Origin: CAINVV01 sp037140615
GTDB taxonomy: Bacteria > Bacteroidota > Bacteroidia > Bacteroidales > Prolixibacteraceae
DNA length: 64,000 bases
NCBI GenBank assembly: GCA_037140615.1
Contig: JBAXED010000003.1
Location: 19,151-83,150 of the forward strand
Direction of reading: 5' to 3'
Position 1 is the stretch's first letter. The number at the start of each line of letters is the position of its first letter. Positions 26,622 through 35,814 of this stretch are shown here, in pieces. Made by a program: the position numbers and the translations under genes. Below the pieces are notes generated by a model. That model searched no databases, was not told the origin of the DNA, and saw only the letters and a list, made by a program, of their open reading frames with translations.

Positions 26622-28412
26622 ATGTCTCCTGTCAAGAAAAAATCACCCTGGAAAAAGGTACTTCTGATCGTTGCAATTATATTGCTGTTGCTTTATTATT
26701 TCTGGTTTGCTTATCCCTTCCGGGGAATGTTCTTCAATCAGCAGCGCCATGGTAATCCGCCTTTAACGCCTGCCTGGGCCCTTGAATGCTGGCTGTGGGA
26801 GGATGATGCCAATACTGCGGAAAGGGTGGATACTTTGTTAAATGGATATGCAAAATATGATATTCCGGTGAGAACCATTTTGATTGATAGTCCTTGGAGC
26901 CTTCGATACAATGACTTTGAGATCGATACGCTGTTATACCCTCACCCAAAACAATGGTTCGGGCAACTTCAGGACAGGGGTTATCGGGTTGTATGCTGGA
27001 TCACCAACATGGTGAACAGTTCAAGCAAAGACACCAGAATAAAGGATTCTGAATCTTTTTTTAAGGAGGCTTCTGAGAAGGGTTTTTTGGCCGGTCATGG
27101 CGAGATAAATAGTTGGTGGAAAGGGAAGGGCGGATTTATCGATTACTCCAATCCGGATGCCATGAAATGGTGGAGAGCCCGTCAGCAGAATCTTTTCGAT
27201 CTTGGCGTTGATGGTTGGAAACTTGATGGTACCGCCACCTTGTTTTATACGTTGCTTGGTCCGGTACCTTTTCCTTATAAATCAACCAAATCCGGGTTGA
27301 TGACCACCCGAACCTACATGGACCATTACTACCGTGATGAATACAGGCATGGCCTTACTCAAAATCCGGAGTTTGTGACATTGGCCCGATCCATCGACCG
27401 ATGGTATCATCCCGAAGGTTTCGCTCCGCTGGATGCCGCTCCGGTGACATGGGTGGGAGACCAAAAACATACCTGGGAATCTACCGGGAAAATGACCAGC
27501 GAAGACAAGCAAAGCAAGGACCTGGCCCTGGACGGAATCGATGGCATTGAGATGGCCATTCAAAATATTCTTGAGGCTGCCAAATTGAGGTACAACGTGA
27601 TTGGCTCTGACATAGCCGGTTTTTCCGGAAATGTCATTCCACCGCGCCTTTACATGCGATGGACCCAATTGTCAACATTTTGCGGACTCTTTCTCAATGG
27701 CGGACATGGAGAGCGAGCCCTTTGGCATAGAACCCAACAGGAGTTGCAGGTGATCCGCAAATTTTCGTGGCTTCATACCGAGCTTGTGCCCTATATGTAC
27801 AGTTATGTTGTAACCGGAAATCAGGGTGGGAGAGTCCTTCAAAAACCCATTGATGGCAAATACCATTACCTTTTTGGAGAAGATTTCGTAGTAGCTCCCA
27901 TTTATCGTGATGATCTGAAAAACAAAGTGACCCTTCCCGCCGGTAAATGGAGGTATTTTTTCGACGATAAAGCACTGATTGAATCATCCGGTTCTTTGAC
28001 TTTCGAGAGAGAATTTCCGCTTGATGAGTTTCCTGTCTACATCAGGGAAGGAGCAATCGTTCCAATGAACATAGAGAGAAGTTATACCGGACTTGGGTCT
28101 GAGGCAAACAAGGGGACTCTGACCTGGCTGGTTTATCCTGGTGTTGACAACCAATTCACGATGCATCATCCTGATATGAGTGGAAGCTCAACTGTCTCTA
28201 TGAATAATTTTCCTGACAGGATTGAACTGAAATTAAGCGAGATGAAAAAACCATCTACCTTTAACATACATTTGGATCAGAAGCCTGCCAAACTTTCGTT
28301 CAATGGAGTAGAATTGGTCGATTCAATAGATTTCAATTACGACAAACAAAAGTTGAGATTAACAGCTAAAATTTCAAATGTCAACGATGGAATTCTGGTT
28401 GTATTTAAATAG
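26622..28412 (+). CDS. GH31 family glycosidase, membrane anchored
   Basis: The 596-residue protein has an N-terminal basic stretch and a single transmembrane helix (about 12-32), then a GH31 catalytic barrel. The nucleophile is Asp202 in GVDGWKLDGT, and WVGD (Asp280) is the likely acid/base. YNVIGSDIAGFSG and LTPxW-like openings are also typical. The C-terminal beta domains are short. GH31 enzymes cleave alpha-glucosidic or alpha-xylosidic bonds; this divergent, N-terminally reduced member could have another specificity. No SusCD pair is adjacent. Confidence 0.88.
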   Translation: MSPVKKKSPWKKVLLIVAIILLLLYYFWFAYPFRGMFFNQQRHGNPPLTPAWALECWLWEDDANTAERVDTLLNGYAKYDIPVRTILIDSPWSLRYNDFEIDTLLYPHPKQWFGQLQDRGYRVVCWITNMVNSSSKDTRIKDSESFFKEASEKGFLAGHGEINSWWKGKGGFIDYSNPDAMKWWRARQQNLFDLGVDGWKLDGTATLFYTLLGPVPFPYKSTKSGLMTTRTYMDHYYRDEYRHGLTQNPEFVTLARSIDRWYHPEGFAPLDAAPVTWVGDQKHTWESTGKMTSEDKQSKDLALDGIDGIEMAIQNILEAAKLRYNVIGSDIAGFSGNVIPPRLYMRWTQLSTFCGLFLNGGHGERALWHRTQQELQVIRKFSWLHTELVPYMYSYVVTGNQGGRVLQKPIDGKYHYLFGEDFVVAPIYRDDLKNKVTLPAGKWRYFFDDKALIESSGSLTFEREFPLDEFPVYIREGAIVPMNIERSYTGLGSEANKGTLTWLVYPGVDNQFTMHHPDMSGSSTVSMNNFPDRIELKLSEMKKPSTFNIHLDQKPAKLSFNGVELVDSIDFNYDKQKLRLTAKISNVNDGILVVFK

Positions 28413-28422
28413 CCATTCCTCT

Positions 28423-29748
28423 TTATTCTTTTAGTCTTTTAAGTAAGACCGTCAGGGCATCTTCATCAGTAACGACATCCGGTTCTACGCCTGTTCCATG
28501 ATAAGTCTTTCCATCTTTGTCATAAAAAAGGGCAATTGGAATGGTTATGCGGTACTGATCACCTATTTCGAAAATGTAGTTTAATACCGGGGAACCAGCA
28601 CTTTTTTGTCCAACAATTGTTGCCATTTTTTCATTCTTCAGGTAAATGGCCAAAGCTTCTGCAACATTCGAGCTCCATTTGCTGGTGAGCATATAAATTT
28701 TTCCAAAATATAACGGTAAAGAGGGTATTGTCTTGAGATAGAAACCCTTCTCCATGTACTCTTTTTTCCCATTACTGACGGCCTCAAGTGGATTTGCCAG
28801 TATTTTCTCATAGGAAGATGGCATTGGAATAGAGCTTTCATTGTCCGACCATTTGCGGGTCAGAAATACGCCCCAGTTTACCGATTTTGCATTCAGATGG
28901 TTAGCTAACAATAAAGCTGATTTCATGGATAGATTTCTAGTCCCTCTGGCATCCAGGATCAAATTTTTTGGTTCTGATTTCTGCATTTCTTTGAAAAACA
29001 GTTCGATTTCATCTTTTTCGCCCGATAAATTATTTAGAAACAAAATAGCATTCTTCGTGTCAATAACTTTGAATGGAGGGGCATTCTTTTTCTGTGAATC
29101 TTTAGCCTTGTTGTTGATTTTTCTGAGCTCGTGTGGAACATTGTTGAGCTTTTTCCCCGTCCACATCATGGTCATGGCTAATTCATAATCATCGGAAATC
29201 TTCGCTCCCCGAATAAGTACATCGCTTTTATAACTTAGCCAATCTGAGGATTTTCTTAGATTTTTGTCCCAATAGTAATCTTCAACCAATGAAAATGTAT
29301 TTTTTATCAAGGAAGAATAGTCTTTCAATGGTTTGTCTGTCGGAACATTGTCGCCAACTAAAATTGTGGTTCTATTCCTCTTGTCGGTTAGCAAACCGTA
29401 AAATTTATTCTTCCATGTTTTGGCTTTGAGGATAAAAGTATTATCAGGATAAAAGATGGAACCATCATAATGAATAGTATCCGAATGGTAGGAAATTAAA
29501 CCGTTGCCATGCATTAGCTCAGGATATTTAACCTTGCCAGCCGTTTTCGCCATCATATACATAAAAGTTCCGGCCATTTCCTTCAGAGCATCCTTCCTTG
29601 AGTAGGCTTCGAAGGTTTGATTTTTTTCATTAACCTGAATTGTTAGCAACAATTCTTCCCCTCTTTCATTTTCAATTCGCCAAAAAGTTTGAGAAAAACA
29701 GTTGATTGTCAATAATATAAATAATAAAAGCAAAGAAGTCCTCAACAT
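28423..29748 (-). CDS. Secreted S41 family peptidase
   Basis: This 441-residue protein begins with a signal peptide (1-19). The C-terminal half is a tail-specific-protease-like fold: NLILDARGTRNLS, a Ser block TSKWSSNVAEALA and the Lys block IVGQKSAGSP, ending in TGVEPDVVTDEDAL. No PDZ domain is evident; the N-terminal ~250 residues look like a separate beta-rich domain. It probably degrades or processes periplasmic peptides. It converges on the GH31 gene with a gap of 10 bases. Confidence 0.83.
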   Translation of the reverse strand: MLRTSLLLLFILLTINCFSQTFWRIENERGEELLLTIQVNEKNQTFEAYSRKDALKEMAGTFMYMMAKTAGKVKYPELMHGNGLISYHSDTIHYDGSIFYPDNTFILKAKTWKNKFYGLLTDKRNRTTILVGDNVPTDKPLKDYSSLIKNTFSLVEDYYWDKNLRKSSDWLSYKSDVLIRGAKISDDYELAMTMMWTGKKLNNVPHELRKINNKAKDSQKKNAPPFKVIDTKNAILFLNNLSGEKDEIELFFKEMQKSEPKNLILDARGTRNLSMKSALLLANHLNAKSVNWGVFLTRKWSDNESSIPMPSSYEKILANPLEAVSNGKKEYMEKGFYLKTIPSLPLYFGKIYMLTSKWSSNVAEALAIYLKNEKMATIVGQKSAGSPVLNYIFEIGDQYRITIPIALFYDKDGKTYHGTGVEPDVVTDEDALTVLLKRLKE

Positions 29749-29822
29749 ATGAGCAGTCTATAAGGGTTGCACCTAAAAATAGATTATTTATTCAATACAC
29801 GAAAAGTTAAAGCCGATTATAA

Positions 29823-29860
29823 AAAGAAATGGGGCAGTATCAAAACTGCCCCATTCTAAA
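29823..29860 (-). terminator. Rho-independent terminator after malic enzyme gene
   Basis: An 11 bp perfect stem (29828-29838 with 29845-29855; aatggggcagt/actgccccatt) has a 6-base loop. On the minus strand it is followed by TTTCTTTTT, so it ends the malic enzyme transcript. Confidence 0.8.
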
Positions 29861-29877
29861 TTTATGCTGATATTATT

Positions 29878-32142
29878 TTATTCTATTGACTGTGCATCTA
29901 CAACGGCGATGGCAATCATATTTACCACGTCACGGACAGAACAGTGCATCTGCATGACCTGCATAGATTTGCGGTTGCCAACCAGAATAGGTCCTAAAGT
30001 TTCGCAGCCGGCAATGTGCTGAAGGCTGTGCACAGAGATATTGGCAGAGCTTAGATTAGGGAATATCAATACGTTTGCATCTTTTTCCGCTAATCTATTA
30101 AATGGATACATCTCCTTACGAATTGTCTTGTTGACAGCTACACTTAATTGCATTTCACCATCAACAATCATATCAGGATACCTTTCATGGAGGATCTTTA
30201 CTGCTTCCCGAACTTTAGTAGGGGAAGGTTCGTGGTTAGATCCAAAATTTGAATAAGACAACATGGCTACATTTGGCTCAATATTGAACTGCCTTACTAC
30301 CTGAGATGCTTGTACTGCTGTATCGACCAAATCGTTTACATCAGGAGCAGCATCGATGGTTGTGTCTGCAAGAAAATAAGTGCCATTTGGGCTGATTATC
30401 AGGTGCATACCAAAAACTTTGGCAACATTGGGTTTTTTCCCAATTATTTCCAGAGCAGGTTTAATCGCTTCAGCATACCGTGTAGAGTACCCTGAAACTA
30501 CTGCATCCACATCACCGCATTCAAGCATCATGGCTGCAAAATAGTGTTTGTCAAACATTTTGTCGACCGCTTCTTCAAGAGTCACTCCTTTGCGTTTGCG
30601 TTTTTCGAATAGAACCTCAGCATATCTGCGACGTAATTTATCGTTCGGACGGTTACGGCAGTCAATGATCTGAACATCTCCGAAATCAAGTTCATTGTCC
30701 TCGATCAGTTTTCTGATTTTCTCTTCGTTTCCTATTAAAACCGGAGTCGCCATTTGTTCCTGGTAAGCGATGTTGGCAGCTTTAAGAACTGCATAATCAC
30801 TGGCATCAGGGAAGGCTACTTTTTTAGGATCTTGTTTTGCTTTGTCGATCATCATGGAAATCAGTTTGTTTTCTGATCCCAATCTGTGGCCTAGCTCAGC
30901 TGTATAAGCATCCCAGTCGGTAATGTCTATGCGTGCAACTCCTGAATCCATAGCAGCCTTTGCAACTGCTGGTGCAACCCGCGTGATCAAACGTGGATCC
31001 ATTGGTTTTGGAATGAAGTATTGACGTCCATAAACTATATTTCTGGCGTTGTAGGCGGTCAAAACTGATTCTGGTACCTTCTCCTTGGCTAAACCGGAAA
31101 GAGCCTTAACGCAGGCGATTTTCATCTCCTCGTTAATTGTTCTCGCTCTAACATCCAATGCTCCTCTGAATATGAATGGAAAACCAAGTACATTGTTAAT
31201 CTGATTGGGATAATCTGAACGACCGGTCGCAAAGATCAGGTCATCTCTGGACTCCATGGCATCAGCATACGGAATTTCAGGATCAGGATTTGCCAAGGCA
31301 AAAACAATGGGATTGGGTGCCATGGACCGAACCATCTCTTTGGTTAGCACATTGGCAATGGATAAGCCAATAAAAACATCGGCACCAACCAGTGTATCAG
31401 CCAGTGTCCGGCAAGGCGTATTACGGACAAACTCCATCTTGGAGCTGTTAAGATCCGGTCTTTCATTGTGAAGAACCCCTTTACTGTCGCACATCAAAAC
31501 ATTTTCACGCTTAGCTCCAAGAGAAATATAGAGCCTGGTGCATGATACCGCTGCGGCTCCGGCGCCATTGACGACGATGCGAACATCTTCAAGTTTCTTT
31601 CCTGCCATTTCAACTGCATTGAGTAAGCCTGCCGATGAAATAATTGCAGTACCGTGCTGGTCGTCGTGCATGACCGGAATGTCGAGCTCTTTCTTTAATC
31701 TTTCCTCAATTTCAAAACACTCAGGTGCCTTGATGTCTTCGAGGTTTATTCCACCGAAAGTAGGAGCTAAGGCCTTGACAGTCTGTATGAAAAGCTCAGG
31801 ATCCAAGGCATCCAATTCGATATCGAATACATCGATATCGGCATAAATTTTGAAAAGTAATCCTTTTCCTTCCATAACCGGCTTGCCGGCTGCCGGACCA
31901 ATGTTCCCTAATCCGAGAACGGCTGTGCCATTTGATATTACTGCAACCAGATTTCCTTTGGCAGTATATTTGTAAACATCATCCGGATTCTCTTTGATTG
32001 CAAGACAAGGACTTGCAACTCCCGGCGTATACGCAAGGCCTAAATCGCGTTGCGTAGCATGAGGTTTTGTTGGAGTAACTGAAATTTTGCCTGGTCTTCC
32101 ATTGCTATGGTAATCCAGGGCATCTTGATTCAATTTGGCCAT
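29878..32142 (-). CDS. maeB: NADP-dependent malic enzyme (MaeB type, phosphotransacetylase fusion)
   Basis: The 754-residue protein joins a malic enzyme domain (about 1-430) to a phosphotransacetylase-like domain (about 430-754). The first has LAYTPGVASPC, VISNGTAVLGLGNIGP, HDDQHGTAII and the NADP loop VVNGAGAAAVSC. The second has MLECGDVDAVVSGYSTRYAEAI and LIFPNLSSANISV. It decarboxylates malate to pyruvate with NADP reduction. The C-terminal domain is thought to bind acetyl-CoA as a regulator rather than to catalyse. A TAGATTTG box lies 46 bases before the start. Confidence 0.95.
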   Translation of the reverse strand: MAKLNQDALDYHSNGRPGKISVTPTKPHATQRDLGLAYTPGVASPCLAIKENPDDVYKYTAKGNLVAVISNGTAVLGLGNIGPAAGKPVMEGKGLLFKIYADIDVFDIELDALDPELFIQTVKALAPTFGGINLEDIKAPECFEIEERLKKELDIPVMHDDQHGTAIISSAGLLNAVEMAGKKLEDVRIVVNGAGAAAVSCTRLYISLGAKRENVLMCDSKGVLHNERPDLNSSKMEFVRNTPCRTLADTLVGADVFIGLSIANVLTKEMVRSMAPNPIVFALANPDPEIPYADAMESRDDLIFATGRSDYPNQINNVLGFPFIFRGALDVRARTINEEMKIACVKALSGLAKEKVPESVLTAYNARNIVYGRQYFIPKPMDPRLITRVAPAVAKAAMDSGVARIDITDWDAYTAELGHRLGSENKLISMMIDKAKQDPKKVAFPDASDYAVLKAANIAYQEQMATPVLIGNEEKIRKLIEDNELDFGDVQIIDCRNRPNDKLRRRYAEVLFEKRKRKGVTLEEAVDKMFDKHYFAAMMLECGDVDAVVSGYSTRYAEAIKPALEIIGKKPNVAKVFGMHLIISPNGTYFLADTTIDAAPDVNDLVDTAVQASQVVRQFNIEPNVAMLSYSNFGSNHEPSPTKVREAVKILHERYPDMIVDGEMQLSVAVNKTIRKEMYPFNRLAEKDANVLIFPNLSSANISVHSLQHIAGCETLGPILVGNRKSMQVMQMHCSVRDVVNMIAIAVVDAQSIE

Positions 32143-32187
32143 GATAAATGAGATTTTATGAGGGTTTTGCTATTTTTTTGGTGGTAA

Positions 32188-32195
32188 CAAATCTA
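32188..32195 (-). promoter_or_regulatory. Bacteroidota -7 box (TAGATTTG) for maeB
   Basis: TAgaTTTG on the minus strand, 45 bases upstream of the maeB ATG. Confidence 0.55.
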
Positions 32196-32280
32196 TCAAT
32201 TATTTTAATATATCGTTTAAAAATCCGAATAATCCACCTAAGAATTAAGATAAAAGAAACATTGGAAAGTGTAATTAAGT

Positions 32281-32499
32281 TCAAAAATTAATCTTTTGCT
32301 GTGAATCATTTTTATTATTTATAAAGAACTGATATACAATACTTTCAATTTCTCTTCTGCACTTTCCGCAACTTGTTGAAGCGAGGGTAAATTTTTTTAT
32401 ATCTTCAAAATCTCTGGCACCAAGCTTCAAGAGCTTTAAAATCTCTTTTTCGGCTACTCCGTTGCAAAGGCAGATCAATTTTATTTTCCTGTTAGCCAC
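32281..32499 (-). CDS. BFD-like [2Fe-2S]-binding protein (GTG start)
   Basis: This 72-residue protein matches the bacterioferritin-associated ferredoxin-like domain. The four cluster cysteines are Cys10 and Cys12 (LICLCNGV) and Cys44 and Cys47 (STSCGKCRRE). It has a 20-residue polar tail. The start is GTG. It begins 11 bases after the methyltransferase stop on the same strand, so the two are probably co-transcribed. It may donate electrons for iron release or act as a sensor; no bacterioferritin gene is nearby. Confidence 0.82.
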   Translation of the reverse strand: MANRKIKLICLCNGVAEKEILKLLKLGARDFEDIKKFTLASTSCGKCRREIESIVYQFFINNKNDSQQKINF

Positions 32500-32510
32500 T
32501 TCGATAATTT

Positions 32511-33236
32511 TCAGGCGATAGCCAGTTCAACCAGATAATCAAAATGTGCTCCTTTGATTTTGTCTGTTATAGTGAATCCAGATCCCTCTGCATAATCGGC
32601 AAGCGTATCAGGATCTACGAACAACCAAGGAAATTTCTTCCCTTTAACATTCATATAACTAAGCTGGTATTCCATCTCGCCATAATATGTGTCTGAAGCA
32701 ATGTCAATCCAACTTTCGCCATTTTCATCTGTGAAGAGGTAAAGAAGATCTGACGAATCGGCCAGAATTCTACCATCCGGTTTCAGAAGGCACTTAAGGT
32801 GGTTTAATAATACGGAAAGTCCCGGAAGCGTTTGTGCCACACCTGCTCCATTCATCAATAGAAGGATGGTATCAAATTTCTGATCGGTGAGCGAATAAAT
32901 ATCTCCGCATATGACACTTTCTAAACCTCTTTCTTTCATTGTTTCGCATGACAATGGTGAAATGTCGATAGAAACTACCTCCAAACCTTTCTCTTTCAAC
33001 CAAATTGAGTGAGCCCCGGCACCTGCTCCAACATCAAGAATTTTCCCTTTACACCGTTTCAATGCTTCCTGTTCCTGCACTGGCATCTGATCAAAAGTCC
33101 TGAAAAAATAGCTTGGAGAAAGCGTCTCATCTTCGGCAATATCGGTTCGTACGAGGATTGTATTACCCTTGATTCCATGGTAATAATCATGAACCGCTTT
33201 CCCGATAGGATCTTGTTGTTTCATTAAAACCGACAT
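32511..33236 (-). CDS. Class I SAM-dependent methyltransferase
   Basis: The 241-residue protein has the SAM-binding motif ILDVGAGAGAHSIWL, then VVSIDISPLSCETM (acidic loop) and DTILLLMNGAG. The fold is a typical Rossmann methyltransferase. The substrate is unknown. The downstream BFD-like ferredoxin gene is 11 bases away. Confidence 0.88.
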   Translation of the reverse strand: MSVLMKQQDPIGKAVHDYYHGIKGNTILVRTDIAEDETLSPSYFFRTFDQMPVQEQEALKRCKGKILDVGAGAGAHSIWLKEKGLEVVSIDISPLSCETMKERGLESVICGDIYSLTDQKFDTILLLMNGAGVAQTLPGLSVLLNHLKCLLKPDGRILADSSDLLYLFTDENGESWIDIASDTYYGEMEYQLSYMNVKGKKFPWLFVDPDTLADYAEGSGFTITDKIKGAHFDYLVELAIA

Positions 33237-33241
33237 TAAAA

Positions 33242-33267
33242 GAGTTATGAGTTTTAAGTTATGAGTG
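33242..33267. repeat. Short repeat (GAGTTATGAG) downstream of PBP1A gene
   Basis: Degenerate GAGTTATGAG copies lie between the PBP1A and methyltransferase genes. The same motif in the opposite orientation lies at 35795-35811, on the other side of the PBP1A gene, and a third array lies at 55854-55877. Confidence 0.55.
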
Positions 33268-33300
33268 AAAAATGGTGCCTCATTTCGGGCACTTATTTTT
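33267..33300 (-). terminator. Possible terminator after PBP1A gene
   Basis: A short stem GTGCC/GGCAC (33275-33279 with 33288-33292) is flanked by A-run and T-run arms. It is weak but placed correctly, 21 bases beyond the PBP1A stop. Confidence 0.4.
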
Positions 33301-33320
33301 ACCGTTGTTTTTGTATTGTT

Positions 33321-35759
33321 TTAGTTTTTATTAGAAAGAGCATCCCTTATTTTCTTCCAGATAGAAGGCTTTTCTTCCTCTTTTTTAGGCGCCACTTCTT
33401 GTTTTTCCTGATTTTTATCTTTTGCTTTTTCGATACTCTTTCCTTTTAAATCTTCTTCGATTCTTTTCTCCGTTTTAAATATGTCCCAGAATCGTTTTTT
33501 GCCATCTTTGATCTCTTCCGCAAAATGAGGTGTATCAAGAAGGGCTAAATTTTCTGGTGTAGGGGCAGTAAATGGTATACCGGCATTGGCGGAAAATGCA
33601 GGATCACTGTAATAGCTTTTAAAGAATCCACCAACGATTGGAAGCGCCATATATGCCCCTTGTCCGTGTGCAAGCGACTTGAAGTGGACAGATGGATCTT
33701 CGCCTCCAACCCAGCAACCAGTCACAAGAGAGGGGGTGTAACCCATAAACCAACCATCTGCAAAATTTTGAGTCGTACCAGTTTTCCCGGCGAATGCTCC
33801 TGGTAGGTTATACCTTGACCGGATAGCAGCTCCTGTACCTTCATTGGCTACAGCTTCGAGGTAATGGTTCATGATGCGTGCGTTCTCGGTAGATATAGCT
33901 TGCTGAGGAACGAAATCGGAGGTGAATTTTTGTAATACTTTTCCTTTATTATCTTCAATGCGAACTAGATAGGTTGGTTCGATTGTGACTCCTTCACTTG
34001 CAAAACAACTATATGCTTTTACCATTTGCAAGAGTGGAACTTCGACTGCACCAAGTGCAATGGATGGAAAGTGGGGAATCGCTGCTTCGATACCCATATT
34101 CTTTGCCAACTGAACCGTCTCTGAAATACCGGATTCCAGAAGTACCTGAACAGATACAGTATTGACCGATTTACACAATGCTCCTTCAAGTGAATAATAG
34201 CCGCCATACTCATTGTCCGCATTACCTGGTGACCAATCCTGGTAATCGCTGTAGGTAATTTGTTGGTTGGCATAGTATTTATCGGGAGGAATCCCGTTCT
34301 CAAGAGCTGCTGCATAGACAATTGGTTTGAAGGCAGAACCAACCTGTCTGGCTGAAAGAACATGGTCATATTGAAAATATCTGAAATCATTGCCACCAAT
34401 CCAAACCTTGATTTTGCCACTTTTAGGATCAATGGCCAAAAATCCGCAATGAAGAAGTTTAAGTGAAGCCTTCACTGAATCCATCGGACTAATTCTGACT
34501 GTCTGATCTCCATCCCACGAAAACAGTTTGATGTTGACCGGAGTCTTGAAGATCAAGGCGATCTCTTTGTCGCTCTTTCCGGATTCAACAAGTCTTTTGT
34601 ACCTGACTGATCTCTTCATCCCACGATTAACGATATCAAGGTTCTTTCCCCAGGGAGCAACACCCTTCCACTCTTTGTCGAAAGTGTTCTGAAGTTCTTT
34701 CATCTCAAGTTTCATCGCATTCTCAGCATATTTCTGCATTCTGGAATCGATGGTGGTGTATATTTTGAGTCCGTCGGTGTAAAGATTATAAGGTGAGCCA
34801 TCCTCTTTGGTATTTTCTGAACACCACTTATCCAACTGTGGACGAAGCATCTCTCGGAAGTAGGGTGCAAGTCCGGTATTGTAAACGAGATAGTTGTATT
34901 TGAGTCCAAGCGGCAGCTGACATAAACGATTTGCTTCAGCTTCTGAGAGGTGGTTGTATTTCTGCATCTGCCTGATAACCGTATTCCTTCTCTGAAGCGA
35001 CCTTTCAGGATAAAGTCTGGGGTTATATGCGTTGTTTGCTTTCAACAGACCAACCAGTGTCGCAGCTTGAGGAACAGTTAATTTCGATGGAGTAGTGCTG
35101 AAATATCGTTCAGCGGCCGTGCCAATCCCAAAAGTATTTTCGCCAAAAGGTACCGTATTGAGGTAAAGGGTAAGAATTTCGTTTTTAGCGTAGAGTTTTT
35201 CCAGTCGATAGGCAACAATCGACTCCCTGATTTTACTAACAGGTAAGGTGAGAGGTCCCCAATTATCGCGTCCAAAGATGTTTTTTGCGATCTGTTGGGA
35301 CAAGGTTGAACCACCTCCCGAACTGGGATTGGCCATGAAGATTGTCTTGATAAATACCCTTAATACTGCCCATTCATCTATCCCCCGGTGTTCGTAAAAA
35401 CGGGCATCCTCGGTAGAGACAAGCGCATTGATAACATTGGGAGAAATATTTTTAAAGGTAACACTGCTCCGGTTTTCGACATAATATCTACCAAGCACTT
35501 TCCCGTCTTGCGAAATGACCTCAGTGGCGATAGGTTCTTTAATTTTTATTAGTGTTTCGGCATTTGGCAGTTCACCGAAAGTTCCGATGTACACAAGAAC
35601 AAAAAGTACCGACATCATGAACAACCCGAATAAAAAGAGCTTGAGACCCCAAATCAGGACAAACTTCCAAATCGGTTGATTTCCTTTGCGTCGGAAAATG
35701 TCCAGAAAAGCGCTTTTCTTCTTTCTCGCGACTGGTTTATTGGGTTTTACTGCAGTCAT
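33321..35759 (-). CDS. mrcA: Penicillin-binding protein 1A (bifunctional class A PBP)
   Basis: This 812-residue peptidoglycan synthase has a cytoplasmic basic tail and one transmembrane helix (about 31-58). The glycosyltransferase-51 domain shows Glu117 in STEDARFYEHRG and GGGSTLSQQIAKN, and the transpeptidase domain shows SAFK, SVNT and AGKTGTTQ. The C-terminal ~60 residues are a highly charged Lys/Glu-rich tail with low complexity, which is unusual. It polymerises glycan strands and cross-links peptides in the periplasm. The gene stands alone between copies of an inverted short repeat. Confidence 0.94.
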   Translation of the reverse strand: MTAVKPNKPVARKKKSAFLDIFRRKGNQPIWKFVLIWGLKLFLFGLFMMSVLFVLVYIGTFGELPNAETLIKIKEPIATEVISQDGKVLGRYYVENRSSVTFKNISPNVINALVSTEDARFYEHRGIDEWAVLRVFIKTIFMANPSSGGGSTLSQQIAKNIFGRDNWGPLTLPVSKIRESIVAYRLEKLYAKNEILTLYLNTVPFGENTFGIGTAAERYFSTTPSKLTVPQAATLVGLLKANNAYNPRLYPERSLQRRNTVIRQMQKYNHLSEAEANRLCQLPLGLKYNYLVYNTGLAPYFREMLRPQLDKWCSENTKEDGSPYNLYTDGLKIYTTIDSRMQKYAENAMKLEMKELQNTFDKEWKGVAPWGKNLDIVNRGMKRSVRYKRLVESGKSDKEIALIFKTPVNIKLFSWDGDQTVRISPMDSVKASLKLLHCGFLAIDPKSGKIKVWIGGNDFRYFQYDHVLSARQVGSAFKPIVYAAALENGIPPDKYYANQQITYSDYQDWSPGNADNEYGGYYSLEGALCKSVNTVSVQVLLESGISETVQLAKNMGIEAAIPHFPSIALGAVEVPLLQMVKAYSCFASEGVTIEPTYLVRIEDNKGKVLQKFTSDFVPQQAISTENARIMNHYLEAVANEGTGAAIRSRYNLPGAFAGKTGTTQNFADGWFMGYTPSLVTGCWVGGEDPSVHFKSLAHGQGAYMALPIVGGFFKSYYSDPAFSANAGIPFTAPTPENLALLDTPHFAEEIKDGKKRFWDIFKTEKRIEEDLKGKSIEKAKDKNQEKQEVAPKKEEEKPSIWKKIRDALSNKN

Positions 35760-35794
35760 GTCTAAAAAATCAATAATTTAACATCCAATTCCAG

Positions 35795-35811
35795 CTCATA
35801 ACTCATAACTC
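35795..35811. repeat. Short repeat (CTCATAACTC), inverted relative to 33242
   Basis: Seventeen bases made of CTCATAA/CTCATAA/CTC, the reverse complement of GAGTTATGAG units. It ends 3 bases before the ATG of the SDR gene. Confidence 0.55.
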
Positions 35812-35814
35812 TTC

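Noticed and set aside
26622..29748. Polysaccharide utilisation locus around GH31 and GH35
   Set aside because: No SusC/SusD pair, no hybrid two-component or ECF/anti-sigma regulator beside them; genes lie on both strands with own promoters.
34019..34432. 137-codon frame inside the PBP1A gene on the same strand
   Set aside because: It is out of frame with the intact transpeptidase domain, which explains the sequence fully.
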